Numbered from the stretch's first letter, positions 1-6,401 are shown. The stretch: 7,776 bases of DNA from Trichothermofontia sp037445115 (GCA_037445115.1 JBBILC010000180.1:1-7776), one strand, 5' to 3'. Notes: generated from the letters alone by a model not told the origin. A program made the numbers and translations.

Positions 1-24
1 GGCTAGTGAGGTAGCGGTTCTCAT
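1..24 (-). CDS. Start of a leftward gene, cut by the window edge
   Basis: Only eight codons are visible, reading MRTATSLA from an ATG at 24-22. The start is supported by a near-perfect Shine-Dalgarno (AAGGAGG on the minus strand, 36-30) five bases before the ATG, the strongest ribosome binding site in the window. Nothing can be said about function. The next leftward frame upstream ends at 141, leaving about 116 bases for a promoter, in which I see no convincing -35/-10 pair. Confidence 0.45.
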
Positions 25-29
25 TAAGC

Positions 30-36
30 CCTCCTT
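30..36 (-). promoter_or_regulatory. Strong ribosome binding site of the left-edge gene
   Basis: The minus strand reads AAGGAGG followed by GCTTA and ATG. This is an almost complete anti-16S match at ideal spacing. It is the main reason for believing that a gene begins at 24 and continues off the left edge. Confidence 0.5.
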
Positions 37-77
37 TTTGCTGTGACTAATTACCATAAAGTTTCGCAACGTTGGGA

Positions 78-97
78 GTAACGACATGAGGCGTTAC
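78..97. other. Small inverted repeat / hairpin
   Basis: GTAACG at 78-83 and CGTTAC at 92-97 form a perfect 6-bp stem around an 8-base loop. It lies between the 3' end of the leftward frame at 141 and the start of the left-edge gene. No T-run follows on either strand, so it is not a clear intrinsic terminator. An operator or leader hairpin is possible. Confidence 0.25.
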
Positions 98-140
98 CGG
101 CTAAAGCCTGAACTACCGTTGCATAATATTATGCGCTGCA

Positions 141-494
141 CTAGTTTTCTGGCTCGATCGTGGGCACATCAATGGCACTTTCGAGTTGGTTGACCTGCGC
201 ATCTTGCTGTCGCATGGCTTCCAATGTCGTCGGTATGCCCAGGTTGAGAACTTCCTGATCGGTCGCCAGGTTAAAAGTATTAACCGACCAATGATCCCCC
301 CGTTTAATGACCTGAAGCTCAGCAAGGGCGACGCCCCGTTCACACTGGCCTTCGAGTAGGTAGGTCGCCGTTGCCAGAGCCGTCATACTCCAGGTTTCAC
401 CGGGTAACCCAGGCCCTGCCGAAAGACTGTCCTTCGTCACCATTTCACCGCAAGATACCAGGTTCCCCAACAACCGTTTCCAGGGCGCAAACAC
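141..494 (-). CDS. Unrecognised protein, probably 5'-truncated remnant
   Basis: This frame of 117 codons begins at a GTG (494-492). I do not recognise the family. It reads like real protein, ending in an acidic tail (TIEPEN). The stretch around residues 58-76, with a phrase like HWSVNTFNL, resembles the 'K-x-G-x-W-x-V-x-x-F-N' strand seen near the C-terminus of NTF2/cystatin-like domains; this is a weak inference. There is no signal peptide or membrane helix. The protein-like reading continues upstream of the GTG in the same frame (TPQLLETVAGEDLNTV, about 495-539) with no ATG, and meets a TGA at 554-552, exactly where repeat-like sequence starts. I therefore infer that the original 5' end was lost or replaced and that this is a remnant, possibly still translated from the GTG (a weak GGAGAGGA lies 10 bases upstream). 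A short intact gene is the alternative. Confidence 0.5.
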   Translation of the reverse strand: MFAPWKRLLGNLVSCGEMVTKDSLSAGPGLPGETWSMTALATATYLLEGQCERGVALAELQVIKRGDHWSVNTFNLATDQEVLNLGIPTTLEAMRQQDAQVNQLESAIDVPTIEPEN

Positions 495-569
495 CGTATT
501 TAGATCCTCTCCAGCTACCGTTTCTAGTAACTGGGGCGTTGCACTGCGGAGTCAGGCATCAGCCTGCCA

Positions 570-692
570 ATCTCCGTAGATTCTCCTGCAAAGCCACTAT
601 GCGAACGAAAAACCATTGTGGGACAAACCGGATGCCTACCCCTGAGACCGCCGAGATGGCTATCCCACGTTCAATTTGCGATCTACTGAATC
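570..692. repeat. 123-bp MITE-like dispersed repeat, copy 1
   Basis: The core 577-694 aligns without gaps to 6286-6403, with 91 of 118 bases identical by my hand count (about 77%). The most conserved parts are the first 13 bases (TAGATTCTCCTGC) and the right third, containing GGCTATCCCACGTTCAAT. The ends are imperfect inverted repeats: ATCTCCGTAGAT at 570-581 against ATCTACTGAATC at 681-692. There is no sizeable open frame of its own, so it would have to be mobilised in trans. Bases 554-569 just to the left (AGGCATCAGCCTGCCA) resemble an internal segment of copy 2 (6334-6350), which suggests a second, broken repeat fragment abutting this copy. The TTGACA-like hexamer just beyond the right end (707-712) has no good -10. 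Confidence 0.65.
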
Positions 693-694
693 TA

Positions 695-858
695 GCCAAA
701 TTAAACTTGACAGAGCACTAGGGAACCTCGATTAATTGAGGCGGACGGCGGAGCCGCCCAGATCAACTCCTTAGTAATTGCGTGGACACAGTTGCGAAAA
801 TGGGTATTTTTCGCGGTGCCCACTAGCAGATATCATCTTTCCCTACTCATCCCAGGCC
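695..858. other. Intergenic region with two hairpins upstream of trmJ
   Basis: Between the repeat and trmJ I see two adjacent inverted repeats. CCTCGATTAATTGAGG (726-741) forms a 6-bp stem with one G-T pair around TTAA. GGCGGAGCCGCC (747-758) follows 5 bases later. Neither is followed by a T-run and no rightward gene ends here, so they are not terminators of a known gene. They may be REP-like extragenic palindromes or sites in the trmJ leader. A TTGACA sits at 707-712, but the hexamer 17 bases downstream (GATTAA) is a poor -10, so no promoter is called. Confidence 0.4.
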
Positions 859-1791
859 ATGTCTACGATCGCCCCCCCACAGCCCCTTCCCCCCACCGTC
901 AGTGGTTTAGACCGGGTCCGTATTGTTCTGGTTGAGCCAGCTGGTGCCCGTAATGTGGGTTCGGTGGCCCGGGTGATGAAAAACTTTGGGCTGCGCCAGT
1001 TGGTTCTGGTCAACCCCCAGTGTGATCCTCAGGGGCCGGAGGCACGGCAAATGGCGGTCCACGCGGCGGACCTCCTGGCCCAGGCCCAAACGGTGACTGG
1101 CTTACCAGCCGCCCTGGCCGGTTGTCAGCGGGCGATCGCGACCACCGATCGTCCCCGCACCCTCAATATTCCCCTAGAATCCCCCCGTGCTGCCCTACCG
1201 TGGCTCCTGGAGACCCCTGCGGCCCTGATTTTTGGGCCAGAGGACCGGGGCTTGAATAACCAGGAACTTAACCATGCCCAGCGGTGGGTTGGTATTCCCA
1301 CCAGCCCTGATTACTCTTCCCTCAACCTGGCTCAGGCGGTCGCCGTCTGTTGCTATGAGTTACACTTAAGCCAACCGCCTTCAGGGATTTCCCCTGTGCC
1401 CGCGATCGCCCCAGCCGGAATCTCGACAGAAAACTTAATCAAATCCTGGCCCCCGCCGACGGTGACAACAATGGCTGCATCCCTTGCCAGCCCTGAGCTA
1501 GCGGCAACTCTGGAGGAATTGGCGGCCTATTATGCCCATTTAGAAGCCGTCCTCCTGAAAATCGGTTATCTTTATGCCCATACTGCGGCGAGTCGGATGC
1601 AAAAGTTCAAAAGACTTTATAACCGCTGCCAACTTTCCGCTAAGGAACTGGCGATGTTGCGTGGTGTGTTAAGACAAGTCGAATGGGCGATTAGCACCCC
1701 GTCAGACCCGCTTCCCCCTGGGGCCAGCACGCGAATCGCCGTTAACCCCGTCCCAATTGCCGATACTTTGGATCAGTCTGGCAGTGAATAG
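859..1791 (+). CDS. trmJ: tRNA (cytidine/uridine-2'-O-)-methyltransferase TrmJ, SPOUT family
   Basis: A SpoU/TrmH-type SPOUT methyltransferase that, by homology to TrmJ, uses S-adenosylmethionine to methylate the ribose 2'-OH of nucleotide 32 in certain tRNAs. All three family motifs are visible, numbering from the ATG at 859. Motif 1 is EPAGARNVGSVARVMKNFG at residues 26-44, with the catalytic Arg/Asn in ARNVG. Motif 2 is ALIFGPEDRGL at 122-132. Motif 3 is IPTSPDYSSLNLAQAV at 146-161, which builds the trefoil-knot SAM site. At 310 residues it is longer than E. coli TrmJ (about 246), through a Pro-rich linker near residues 174-195 and a C-terminal tail of about 30 residues. The frame is open upstream to 778, but the extra 27 residues look non-coding, so the ATG is preferred although its ribosome binding site is weak. 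Its 3' end overlaps the next gene by 8 bases. Confidence 0.9.
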   Translation: MSTIAPPQPLPPTVSGLDRVRIVLVEPAGARNVGSVARVMKNFGLRQLVLVNPQCDPQGPEARQMAVHAADLLAQAQTVTGLPAALAGCQRAIATTDRPRTLNIPLESPRAALPWLLETPAALIFGPEDRGLNNQELNHAQRWVGIPTSPDYSSLNLAQAVAVCCYELHLSQPPSGISPVPAIAPAGISTENLIKSWPPPTVTTMAASLASPELAATLEELAAYYAHLEAVLLKIGYLYAHTAASRMQKFKRLYNRCQLSAKELAMLRGVLRQVEWAISTPSDPLPPGASTRIAVNPVPIADTLDQSGSE

Positions 1792-3481
1792 AGCACAGAA
1801 TCCCTCCTCTAACCCCCAGTTCGGCGCAGAGTCAGATAACCTGGCTCCCCTCCGTCCGCGTCGTCGCGCACGTACCCGCACGGCCCCTAAGGGGCCAAAC
1901 CTCTCTGTGGTTGTGCATCCCTCCGCACGATCGGCCAGTCAACGGAGCCAGGGAGACCCACCCCCCCTCTCCAGTGATCCTCTCCAGCGGGCTAGACAGC
2001 AACACCGCAATTCTGGACGGCTGAGTGCAACGGGCGAAAGTTCAGCCCAAGGGTGGGACCCGCTGACTGACCTGGTTGGGCCACCCCCCAATTTACCGGG
2101 ACAGCGGGGTCGGAGTCGCCCACGCCCCACGGCTGAACCAACCCGCGAGGCAACGCCAACGGCTGGTGATCCCCGGCGACGGCGATCGCGCGGACGACGA
2201 CGTGCCAGTCTTCCCTTAAGCAGTCACGCGAACCTCGGCCATGCCTATGCAGCCCCTAGCCCGCAGACGAGCCAGCGGGCAGCTAAGGCATCGCCCCGAA
2301 ATAGTGCGGCGGCGCGGCAACGATCGCGGCTGATGGCTCCCTTTCTGTATGCTCTACGGTTATTGATTTTAGGCGTGGGGCTGGGGGTAATTGCCGGAAC
2401 GGTCCTGTCGGTATGGGACCCCACCGGACGCTATATGGGCTTAGGACCCGCCGGGGAGACAGCCCTGCCCACGGAAACGACCCCCCAACCCGAAGCGTCC
2501 CCCGCGATCTTACCGGCCCTGGATCTGGGCCAGGAAATGACCGCCCTGAAGCAACAGGTGCAAACCCTAGCCAGCAGCCAACCGGATCTGACGCCGGGCG
2601 TGTTTCTGGTTGATCTGGACACCAATGCCTATGTGGATCTCAATGGCAGTATGGTGTTCCCCGCCGCCAGCATGATTAAGGTGCCGATTCTCGTGGCTTT
2701 TTTCCAGGATGTCGACGCGGGTAAAATTCGGCTGGATGAAGAATTGGCTTTGACGGAGGATGTGATTGCAGAAGGATCGGGGGATTTGCAGTACCAACCG
2801 ATCGGCAGTAAGTATTCCGCTTTGGAAACGGCCACCCTGATGATTGTGATCAGCGACAATACAGCCACCAATATGTTGATCAAGCGCATGGGTGGCCAGC
2901 AAGCCCTCAACCAACGCTTCCAGGACTGGGGCCTGCCGAATACGGTGATCAATGCCCCCCTCGCGGATCTGACGGGAACGAATACAACCACGCCGAAGGA
3001 TCTGGTGAGTCTGATGGCGTTGGTCAACCGGGGCGATCTGGTCTCCCTGCGATCGCGCGATCGCTTGTTGGAAATTATGCGTCGAACGGAAACCAATACG
3101 CTCCTACCCCAAGGCTTAGGCCCTGGTGCCACGATCGCCCACAAGACCGGGGATATTGCCTCAACGGTTGGGGATGTGGGGCTGATTGATTTACCCGATG
3201 GCAAGCGCTATTTGGCCGCCGTCGTGATGAAGCGTCCGGATAATGACGATCGGGCACAGGAGTTAATCCGGCAAATTTCTAAGGTGAGCTATACGGCCTT
3301 TACCCAGGCCACGCCACCCCCTAGCGCACCGGCCCCAGCGGCCCAGCCAGCCCCTAGCCCCAATCCAACGGCCCCCCCAGCAACGGCGTCACCCCTACCC
3401 ACGAGCGAGCCGATGATAGAGGGGGGGGCACCAGCCGCCATCCCATCGGAACCGAGTGCCGATACCCCCCCAGAGCCGTAA
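1784..3481 (+). CDS. Membrane-anchored class A beta-lactamase-fold serine hydrolase, atypical
   Basis: 565 residues from a GTG at 1784 (a TTG at 1757 is the only earlier option). The GTG overlaps the trmJ stop by 8 bases, suggesting translational coupling. The first 185 residues are Arg/Pro/Ser-rich, basic and probably disordered in the cytoplasm. One hydrophobic helix follows at about 187-210 (LRLLILGVGLGVIAGTVLSV). The periplasmic domain carries the penicillin-recognising motifs: S-M-I-K with nucleophile Ser296 and Lys299, S-D-N at 357-359, and K-T-G at 454-456. The class A deacylation motif E-x-x-L-N is absent: no Glu occurs in the 20 residues before the N-TTTP segment (400-404), where the Glu166 loop should end. 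Residues 510-565 form a Pro/Ala-rich tail. I infer a PBP-like acylating enzyme, DD-peptidase or esterase, active on the cell wall rather than an efficient lactamase. A drug-resistance role is not supported. Confidence 0.82.
   Translation: MNRAQNPSSNPQFGAESDNLAPLRPRRRARTRTAPKGPNLSVVVHPSARSASQRSQGDPPPLSSDPLQRARQQHRNSGRLSATGESSAQGWDPLTDLVGPPPNLPGQRGRSRPRPTAEPTREATPTAGDPRRRRSRGRRRASLPLSSHANLGHAYAAPSPQTSQRAAKASPRNSAAARQRSRLMAPFLYALRLLILGVGLGVIAGTVLSVWDPTGRYMGLGPAGETALPTETTPQPEASPAILPALDLGQEMTALKQQVQTLASSQPDLTPGVFLVDLDTNAYVDLNGSMVFPAASMIKVPILVAFFQDVDAGKIRLDEELALTEDVIAEGSGDLQYQPIGSKYSALETATLMIVISDNTATNMLIKRMGGQQALNQRFQDWGLPNTVINAPLADLTGTNTTTPKDLVSLMALVNRGDLVSLRSRDRLLEIMRRTETNTLLPQGLGPGATIAHKTGDIASTVGDVGLIDLPDGKRYLAAVVMKRPDNDDRAQELIRQISKVSYTAFTQATPPPSAPAPAAQPAPSPNPTAPPATASPLPTSEPMIEGGAPAAIPSEPSADTPPEP
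3049..3064. repeat. Two back-to-back HIP1 octamers
   Basis: GCGATCGC occurs twice without a spacer inside the serine hydrolase gene, reading R-S-R-D-R in frame. Other HIP1 copies start at 1132, 1402, 2182, 4017, 4667, 5123 and 6485. This density is characteristic of many cyanobacterial genomes and is the main taxonomic clue here. Confidence 0.8.
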
Positions 3482-3516
3482 TCTGTTTTAGTAACGTTAC
3501 GCTACTGAAACCTTGT

Positions 3517-3522
3517 GGGGAG
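3517..3522 (+). promoter_or_regulatory. Ribosome binding site that decides the glycosyltransferase start
   Basis: GGGGAG at 3517-3522 lies five bases before GTG 3528. This favours GTG 3528, giving a protein that begins MFLSVVIPTYN as is usual for the family, over the in-frame TTG at 3513, which would lie upstream of this site. Confidence 0.5.
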
Positions 3523-3527
3523 TCGTT

Positions 3528-4490
3528 GTGTTCTTGAGTGTTGTGATCCCAACCTATAACCGCCTGCCCATTCTGGAAAAGTGTTTGCGGGCGCTGGCCC
3601 AACAAACCTGGGAGGCAACCGTAGGGATTACGGGCTATGAGGTGGTGGTGGTGGATGATGGCTCCACTGATGGCACGATCGCGTGGCTGCTAGCCCACCA
3701 GGCGGAATTGCCCCAGGTACGCTGGCTGGTCCAGGAGCATCTGGGGCCGGCGGCGGCCCGGAATCTGGGGGTGCAAGCGGCGAAAGGGGAATGGATTGTT
3801 TTTATTGATAGCGATCTGGTGGTGACGGCGACCTTTTTGCAAGCCCATGCCCAACGTTTGCGCCAGGAACAGGCGCGGCTGGGGATGCCCGATCTTGAAC
3901 ACTTGCCTGTTTTTACCTATGGGCGGGTGATTAATACCTGTAATTTTGATGTACCAACGACAGAGCCGTATAAGGTGACGGATTTTTCCGCTGCCTATTT
4001 TGCCACGGGGAATGTGGCGATCGCCCGTCACTGGCTGGAAACAGCGGGCCTATTCGATACCCAGTTTCAACTGTATGGTTGGGAGGATCTGGAGTTAGGG
4101 GTACGCCTGAAACAATTGGGGTTACGGTTACTGAAGTGCCCAGAGGCGGTGGGTTACCATTGGCATCCGCCCTTTACCCTTAGCCAGATCCCCAGGTTGA
4201 TCGATCGGGAAATCCAACGGGGCCGGATGGGGGTCCTGTTCTACCAAAAACATCCCACCTGGGAAGTCCGCATGATGATCCAAATGACTTGGCTACATCG
4301 GCTCCTCTGGGGGCTTCTATCCCTAGGGGGAAGGCTGAATGAAAAGACAATGGCTCCCCTGTTGCAATGGCTGATCGATCGCGGCCAACCCCAACTGGCC
4401 CTAGAGGTGGCACGGATTTTTCTGAACTGGTATAACGTGCAGGGGGTGTATGCCGCCTATCACGAACAAGCCGCCATCACGGAGGGATAA
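3528..4490 (+). CDS. Family 2 glycosyltransferase (GT-A fold)
   Basis: An inverting sugar transferase that would use a nucleotide-sugar donor and act in the cytoplasm or at the inner face of the membrane. Numbering from GTG 3528 (320 residues), the GT2 signatures are in order. SVVIPTYNR lies at the N-terminus. VVVVDDGSTDGT, the nucleotide-binding strand and loop, covers residues 39-50. The metal-binding DSD is at 94-96. GNVAIAR is followed by GWEDLELG at 184-191, which supplies the catalytic acid pair E186/D187. The C-terminal third has Trp-rich, partly amphipathic stretches but no clear multi-span membrane segment. The sugar and acceptor cannot be read from the sequence. It ends eight bases before the LpxB-related gene, so the two are very likely co-expressed and may build the same glycolipid or envelope glycan. 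A weaker link to the serine hydrolase 46 bases upstream is possible. Confidence 0.85.
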   Translation: MFLSVVIPTYNRLPILEKCLRALAQQTWEATVGITGYEVVVVDDGSTDGTIAWLLAHQAELPQVRWLVQEHLGPAAARNLGVQAAKGEWIVFIDSDLVVTATFLQAHAQRLRQEQARLGMPDLEHLPVFTYGRVINTCNFDVPTTEPYKVTDFSAAYFATGNVAIARHWLETAGLFDTQFQLYGWEDLELGVRLKQLGLRLLKCPEAVGYHWHPPFTLSQIPRLIDREIQRGRMGVLFYQKHPTWEVRMMIQMTWLHRLLWGLLSLGGRLNEKTMAPLLQWLIDRGQPQLALEVARIFLNWYNVQGVYAAYHEQAAITEG

Positions 4491-4498
4491 CCGCCAGG

Positions 4499-5824
4499 AT
4501 GCAGGCAGGGATAGATATTGTCATCCTCTCCAACGGGCCAGGGGAATTAGCCACCTGGGTTCGCCCGGTTGTGCAAGCACTGCGGCGACAGTTGGGGAAC
4601 GATCGCACCCAAGTCCGCATTTCCGTGGTGTTATCCCCCTGCCCCAATGCCAGCGGTCGGGAAGCGGCGATCGCCCGGTCCTATCCGGAGGTCGATCGTG
4701 TCCAGGGGCCGGAAGCGTTTTTTAACTTTTTGCTCTGGGGGCAAACCGCCGAGAAGTGGGATTGGCGCGATCGGGGCGTGGTCCTTTTCCTCGGTGGCGA
4801 TCAGCTTTTTACGGTAATCATCAGTCGCCGGTTGGGCTATCGCAGTGTGGTGTATGCCGAATGGGAGGTTCGCTGGTTACGGTGGGTCGATCGCGTTGCC
4901 GTCATGAATACCCAGCTTCTCACGCAACTCAGCAGCCCCGATGCCGCCAAATGCACGGTAGTGGGTGACCTGATGGCGGATGTGGGCCAGAGTTTGGGTC
5001 CGCCTGATGCTGCCCGCACGGATGCCGCCACGCCCCCCACGATCGTACCCCCAAGGACCCGCATCGGCCTGTTGCCCGGATCAAAACCGGCCAAGCTCGC
5101 GATCGGCGTTCCCCTGTGCTTGGCGATCGCCGATTATCTGCACCAGCACCGCCCAGAACTGGAATTTTTCATCCCCGTGGCCCCCGCCTTGCCCGTGGCC
5201 ACCCTTGCTCGTTTTGCTGACCCCACCCACAATCCCGTCATCGCCAAATTTGGCAACGTCACCGCGACCCTGCTGACGGTGGGAGCAGAGGCCCCGGCGT
5301 TGAAAACCCCCTCTGGGTTGACCGTGCCCCTCTGCACCGAGTTCCCCGCCTATGCCCAATTGACCCAATGTGCCCTGTGTTTAACCACGATCGGGGCCAA
5401 CACGGCGGAATTGGGAGCCTTAGCAGTGCCGATGGTGGTCCTGCTGCCTACCCAGCAACTAGATGCCATGCGGGCTTGGGATGGCCTACCAGGCATTTTG
5501 GCCAATCTCCCAGGGGTAGGTTCCCTCTTTGCCAAAGCCGTTAACCGGTTGGCTCTGCGGCAATTACAAGGTCCCCAGCGACGCTTCCTGGCTTGGCCCA
5601 ACATTTGGGCGGGGGCGGAAATTGTGCCGGAATGGGTGGGTCCCCTCCAACCCCAAGCAGTCGCTACCCAGGTGTTGACCTACCTGGATCAGCCCGACCG
5701 GTTAGCCCAAATGCGCGATCGATTGCGCCAGATACGCGGCCAACCAGGGGCGGTGAACAAACTGGTCGAAGTGGTGATGACGACCCTGGGCGAGGCGGCG
5801 GGCAAAGATCGGGAGCGGGGGTAA
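4499..5824 (+). CDS. Lipid-A-disaccharide-synthase-related GT-B protein (LpxB-like)
   Basis: 441 residues, related to LpxB (GT19) and resembling the cyanobacterial LpxB-related group rather than LpxB itself. The N-terminal glycine loop reads SNGPGELATW (residues 11-20) where true LpxB has an SGE-x-SGD type motif, so the substrate probably differs. Further GT-B features are LGGDQLFTVIISRRLGYRSVVYAE in the first Rossmann domain (taken together, about residues 98-121) and TTIGANTAELGALAVPMVV at about 296-314, the place of the donor-binding Gly/Thr/Glu motif of LpxB. There is no signal peptide, so it is cytosolic or membrane-peripheral. The ATG is 8 bases after the glycosyltransferase stop; GGAGGG (4481-4486) overlaps the end of that gene at a rather long spacing of 12. 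The reaction is unknown. I infer sugar transfer to a lipid or polysaccharide acceptor. Its stop is only 19 bases from the end of the convergent gene. Confidence 0.8.
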   Translation: MQAGIDIVILSNGPGELATWVRPVVQALRRQLGNDRTQVRISVVLSPCPNASGREAAIARSYPEVDRVQGPEAFFNFLLWGQTAEKWDWRDRGVVLFLGGDQLFTVIISRRLGYRSVVYAEWEVRWLRWVDRVAVMNTQLLTQLSSPDAAKCTVVGDLMADVGQSLGPPDAARTDAATPPTIVPPRTRIGLLPGSKPAKLAIGVPLCLAIADYLHQHRPELEFFIPVAPALPVATLARFADPTHNPVIAKFGNVTATLLTVGAEAPALKTPSGLTVPLCTEFPAYAQLTQCALCLTTIGANTAELGALAVPMVVLLPTQQLDAMRAWDGLPGILANLPGVGSLFAKAVNRLALRQLQGPQRRFLAWPNIWAGAEIVPEWVGPLQPQAVATQVLTYLDQPDRLAQMRDRLRQIRGQPGAVNKLVEVVMTTLGEAAGKDRERG

Positions 5825-5843
5825 CCGGAGGGCACGCTCAAGG

Positions 5844-6071
5844 TTAATCGTTATCCCATCGCTCATTCCCCATCAGGTCACCAATCCGGTCCCGTAGGAG
5901 GAAGTTATTCCTTTCGAGTTCACATTCCACACAGACCCATTCCCGCGCCGGGATATACTGGCAAAGCGAATAAATCGGCTGTTGGCGACTGAGGAGACCG
6001 CGATCGACCAGATGGCGAGCTTCCTCCTGGATCACGTCGAGAGAGTAGCGTACCGATAACGTGTTAAGCAT
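5844..6071 (-). CDS. DUF4327 family small cyanobacterial protein
   Basis: A 75-residue protein that matches what I know of DUF4327, a small cyanobacterial family of unknown function. Visible features are a predicted N-terminal helix (YSLDVIQEEARHLVDRGLL, residues 9-27), the conserved core RQQPIYSLCQYIPAREW (29-45), and C-V-E-C at residues 47-50. With Cys37 this makes three cysteines, so metal binding or redox chemistry is possible but unproven. An acidic C-terminus ends in WDND. There is no signal peptide or membrane segment. The ATG at 6071-6069 has a modest AAAGGCGG about 12 bases upstream. The gene is alone on its strand, converges with the LpxB-like gene, and has a long AT-rich region upstream that probably holds its promoter. 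Confidence 0.85.
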   Translation of the reverse strand: MLNTLSVRYSLDVIQEEARHLVDRGLLSRQQPIYSLCQYIPAREWVCVECELERNNFLLRDRIGDLMGNERWDND

Positions 6072-6278
6072 AATGCCAGACCGCCTTTAAGAATCGTGCT
6101 GAGGAGAAGTGAGTAGACTGTTAACTGAAGCCGGTATCCCAGATCGGCGATGCCCAATGCTTCTGTAGTCCACTATACTGAATCGTTTTTATTTTCAGGT
6201 ATTTATTTCGCTAATAATGTTAATAAGTATTTTCAAGTCAAGGAATCCTGACAAATCTGCCCTAGAATGGGTAGCCCC
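6072..6278 (-). promoter_or_regulatory. AT-rich leader and probable promoter region of the DUF4327 gene
   Basis: This is the most AT-rich stretch of the window, concentrated at about 6172-6240. Two weak candidates are visible on the minus strand. TATAGT (6177-6172) is a 5/6 match to a -10 but has no -35, a type frequent in cyanobacteria; it would give a leader of about 95 bases. TTGACT (6241-6236) is a 5/6 match to a -35, with ATTATT 17 bases later or TATTAG 19 bases later as poor -10s. I cannot decide between them, and no recognised regulator site is apparent. Confidence 0.35.
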
Positions 6279-6401
6279 AATTCAGTAGATTCTCCTGCGG
6301 AGGGGCTACGCGAACGCAAAGCTGGTGTGGGGTAGGCATCCTGCCTGCCACTGAGACAGCCGAGACGGCTATCCCACGTTCAATGTGTGATCTACTCAAT
6401 T
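6279..6401. repeat. 123-bp MITE-like dispersed repeat, copy 2
   Basis: Partner of the repeat at 570-692: same length, same orientation, about 77% identical over an ungapped 118-base core. Its ends are better preserved. AATTCAGTAGAT (6279-6290) and ATCTACTCAATT (6390-6401) are inverted repeats matching at 11 of 12 positions. Internal hairpins are AGGCA-TCC-TGCCT (6334-6346) and AGCCG-AGA-CGGCT (6358-6370). The left third, GCGGAGGGGCTACGCGAACG, has the look of interspersed repeats common in cyanobacterial intergenic DNA. I see no clear target-site duplication. It has no coding capacity of its own. Confidence 0.65.

Noticed and set aside
121..134. Perfect 14-bp palindrome GCATAATATTATGC
   Set aside because: It is real, but AT-rich and short. 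It lies just past the stop of the leftward remnant with no spacer loop or T-run, so it is neither a clear terminator nor a known operator.
371..721. Rightward open frame of 116 codons
   Set aside because: It runs antisense through the leftward remnant and across repeat copy 1. The composition is not protein-like, and it has no ribosome binding site or recognisable domain.
778..858. Upstream extension of trmJ from TTG 778
   Set aside because: The extra 27 residues do not resemble TrmJ N-termini, and the ATG at 859 is in frame just before the conserved domain.
2629..3204. Leftward 191-codon frame opposite the serine hydrolase
   Set aside because: It is a shadow of a gene whose rightward frame carries all the family motifs; the leftward translation has none.
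1784..3481. Reading the beta-lactamase-like gene as an antibiotic resistance gene
   Set aside because: The deacylation Glu motif is missing, and the protein is chromosomal, membrane-anchored and embedded among housekeeping genes.
3491..3500. Palindrome GTAACGTTAC between the serine hydrolase and the glycosyltransferase
   Set aside because: Ten bases without a loop; expected by chance at this scale and not linked to a recognisable regulator.
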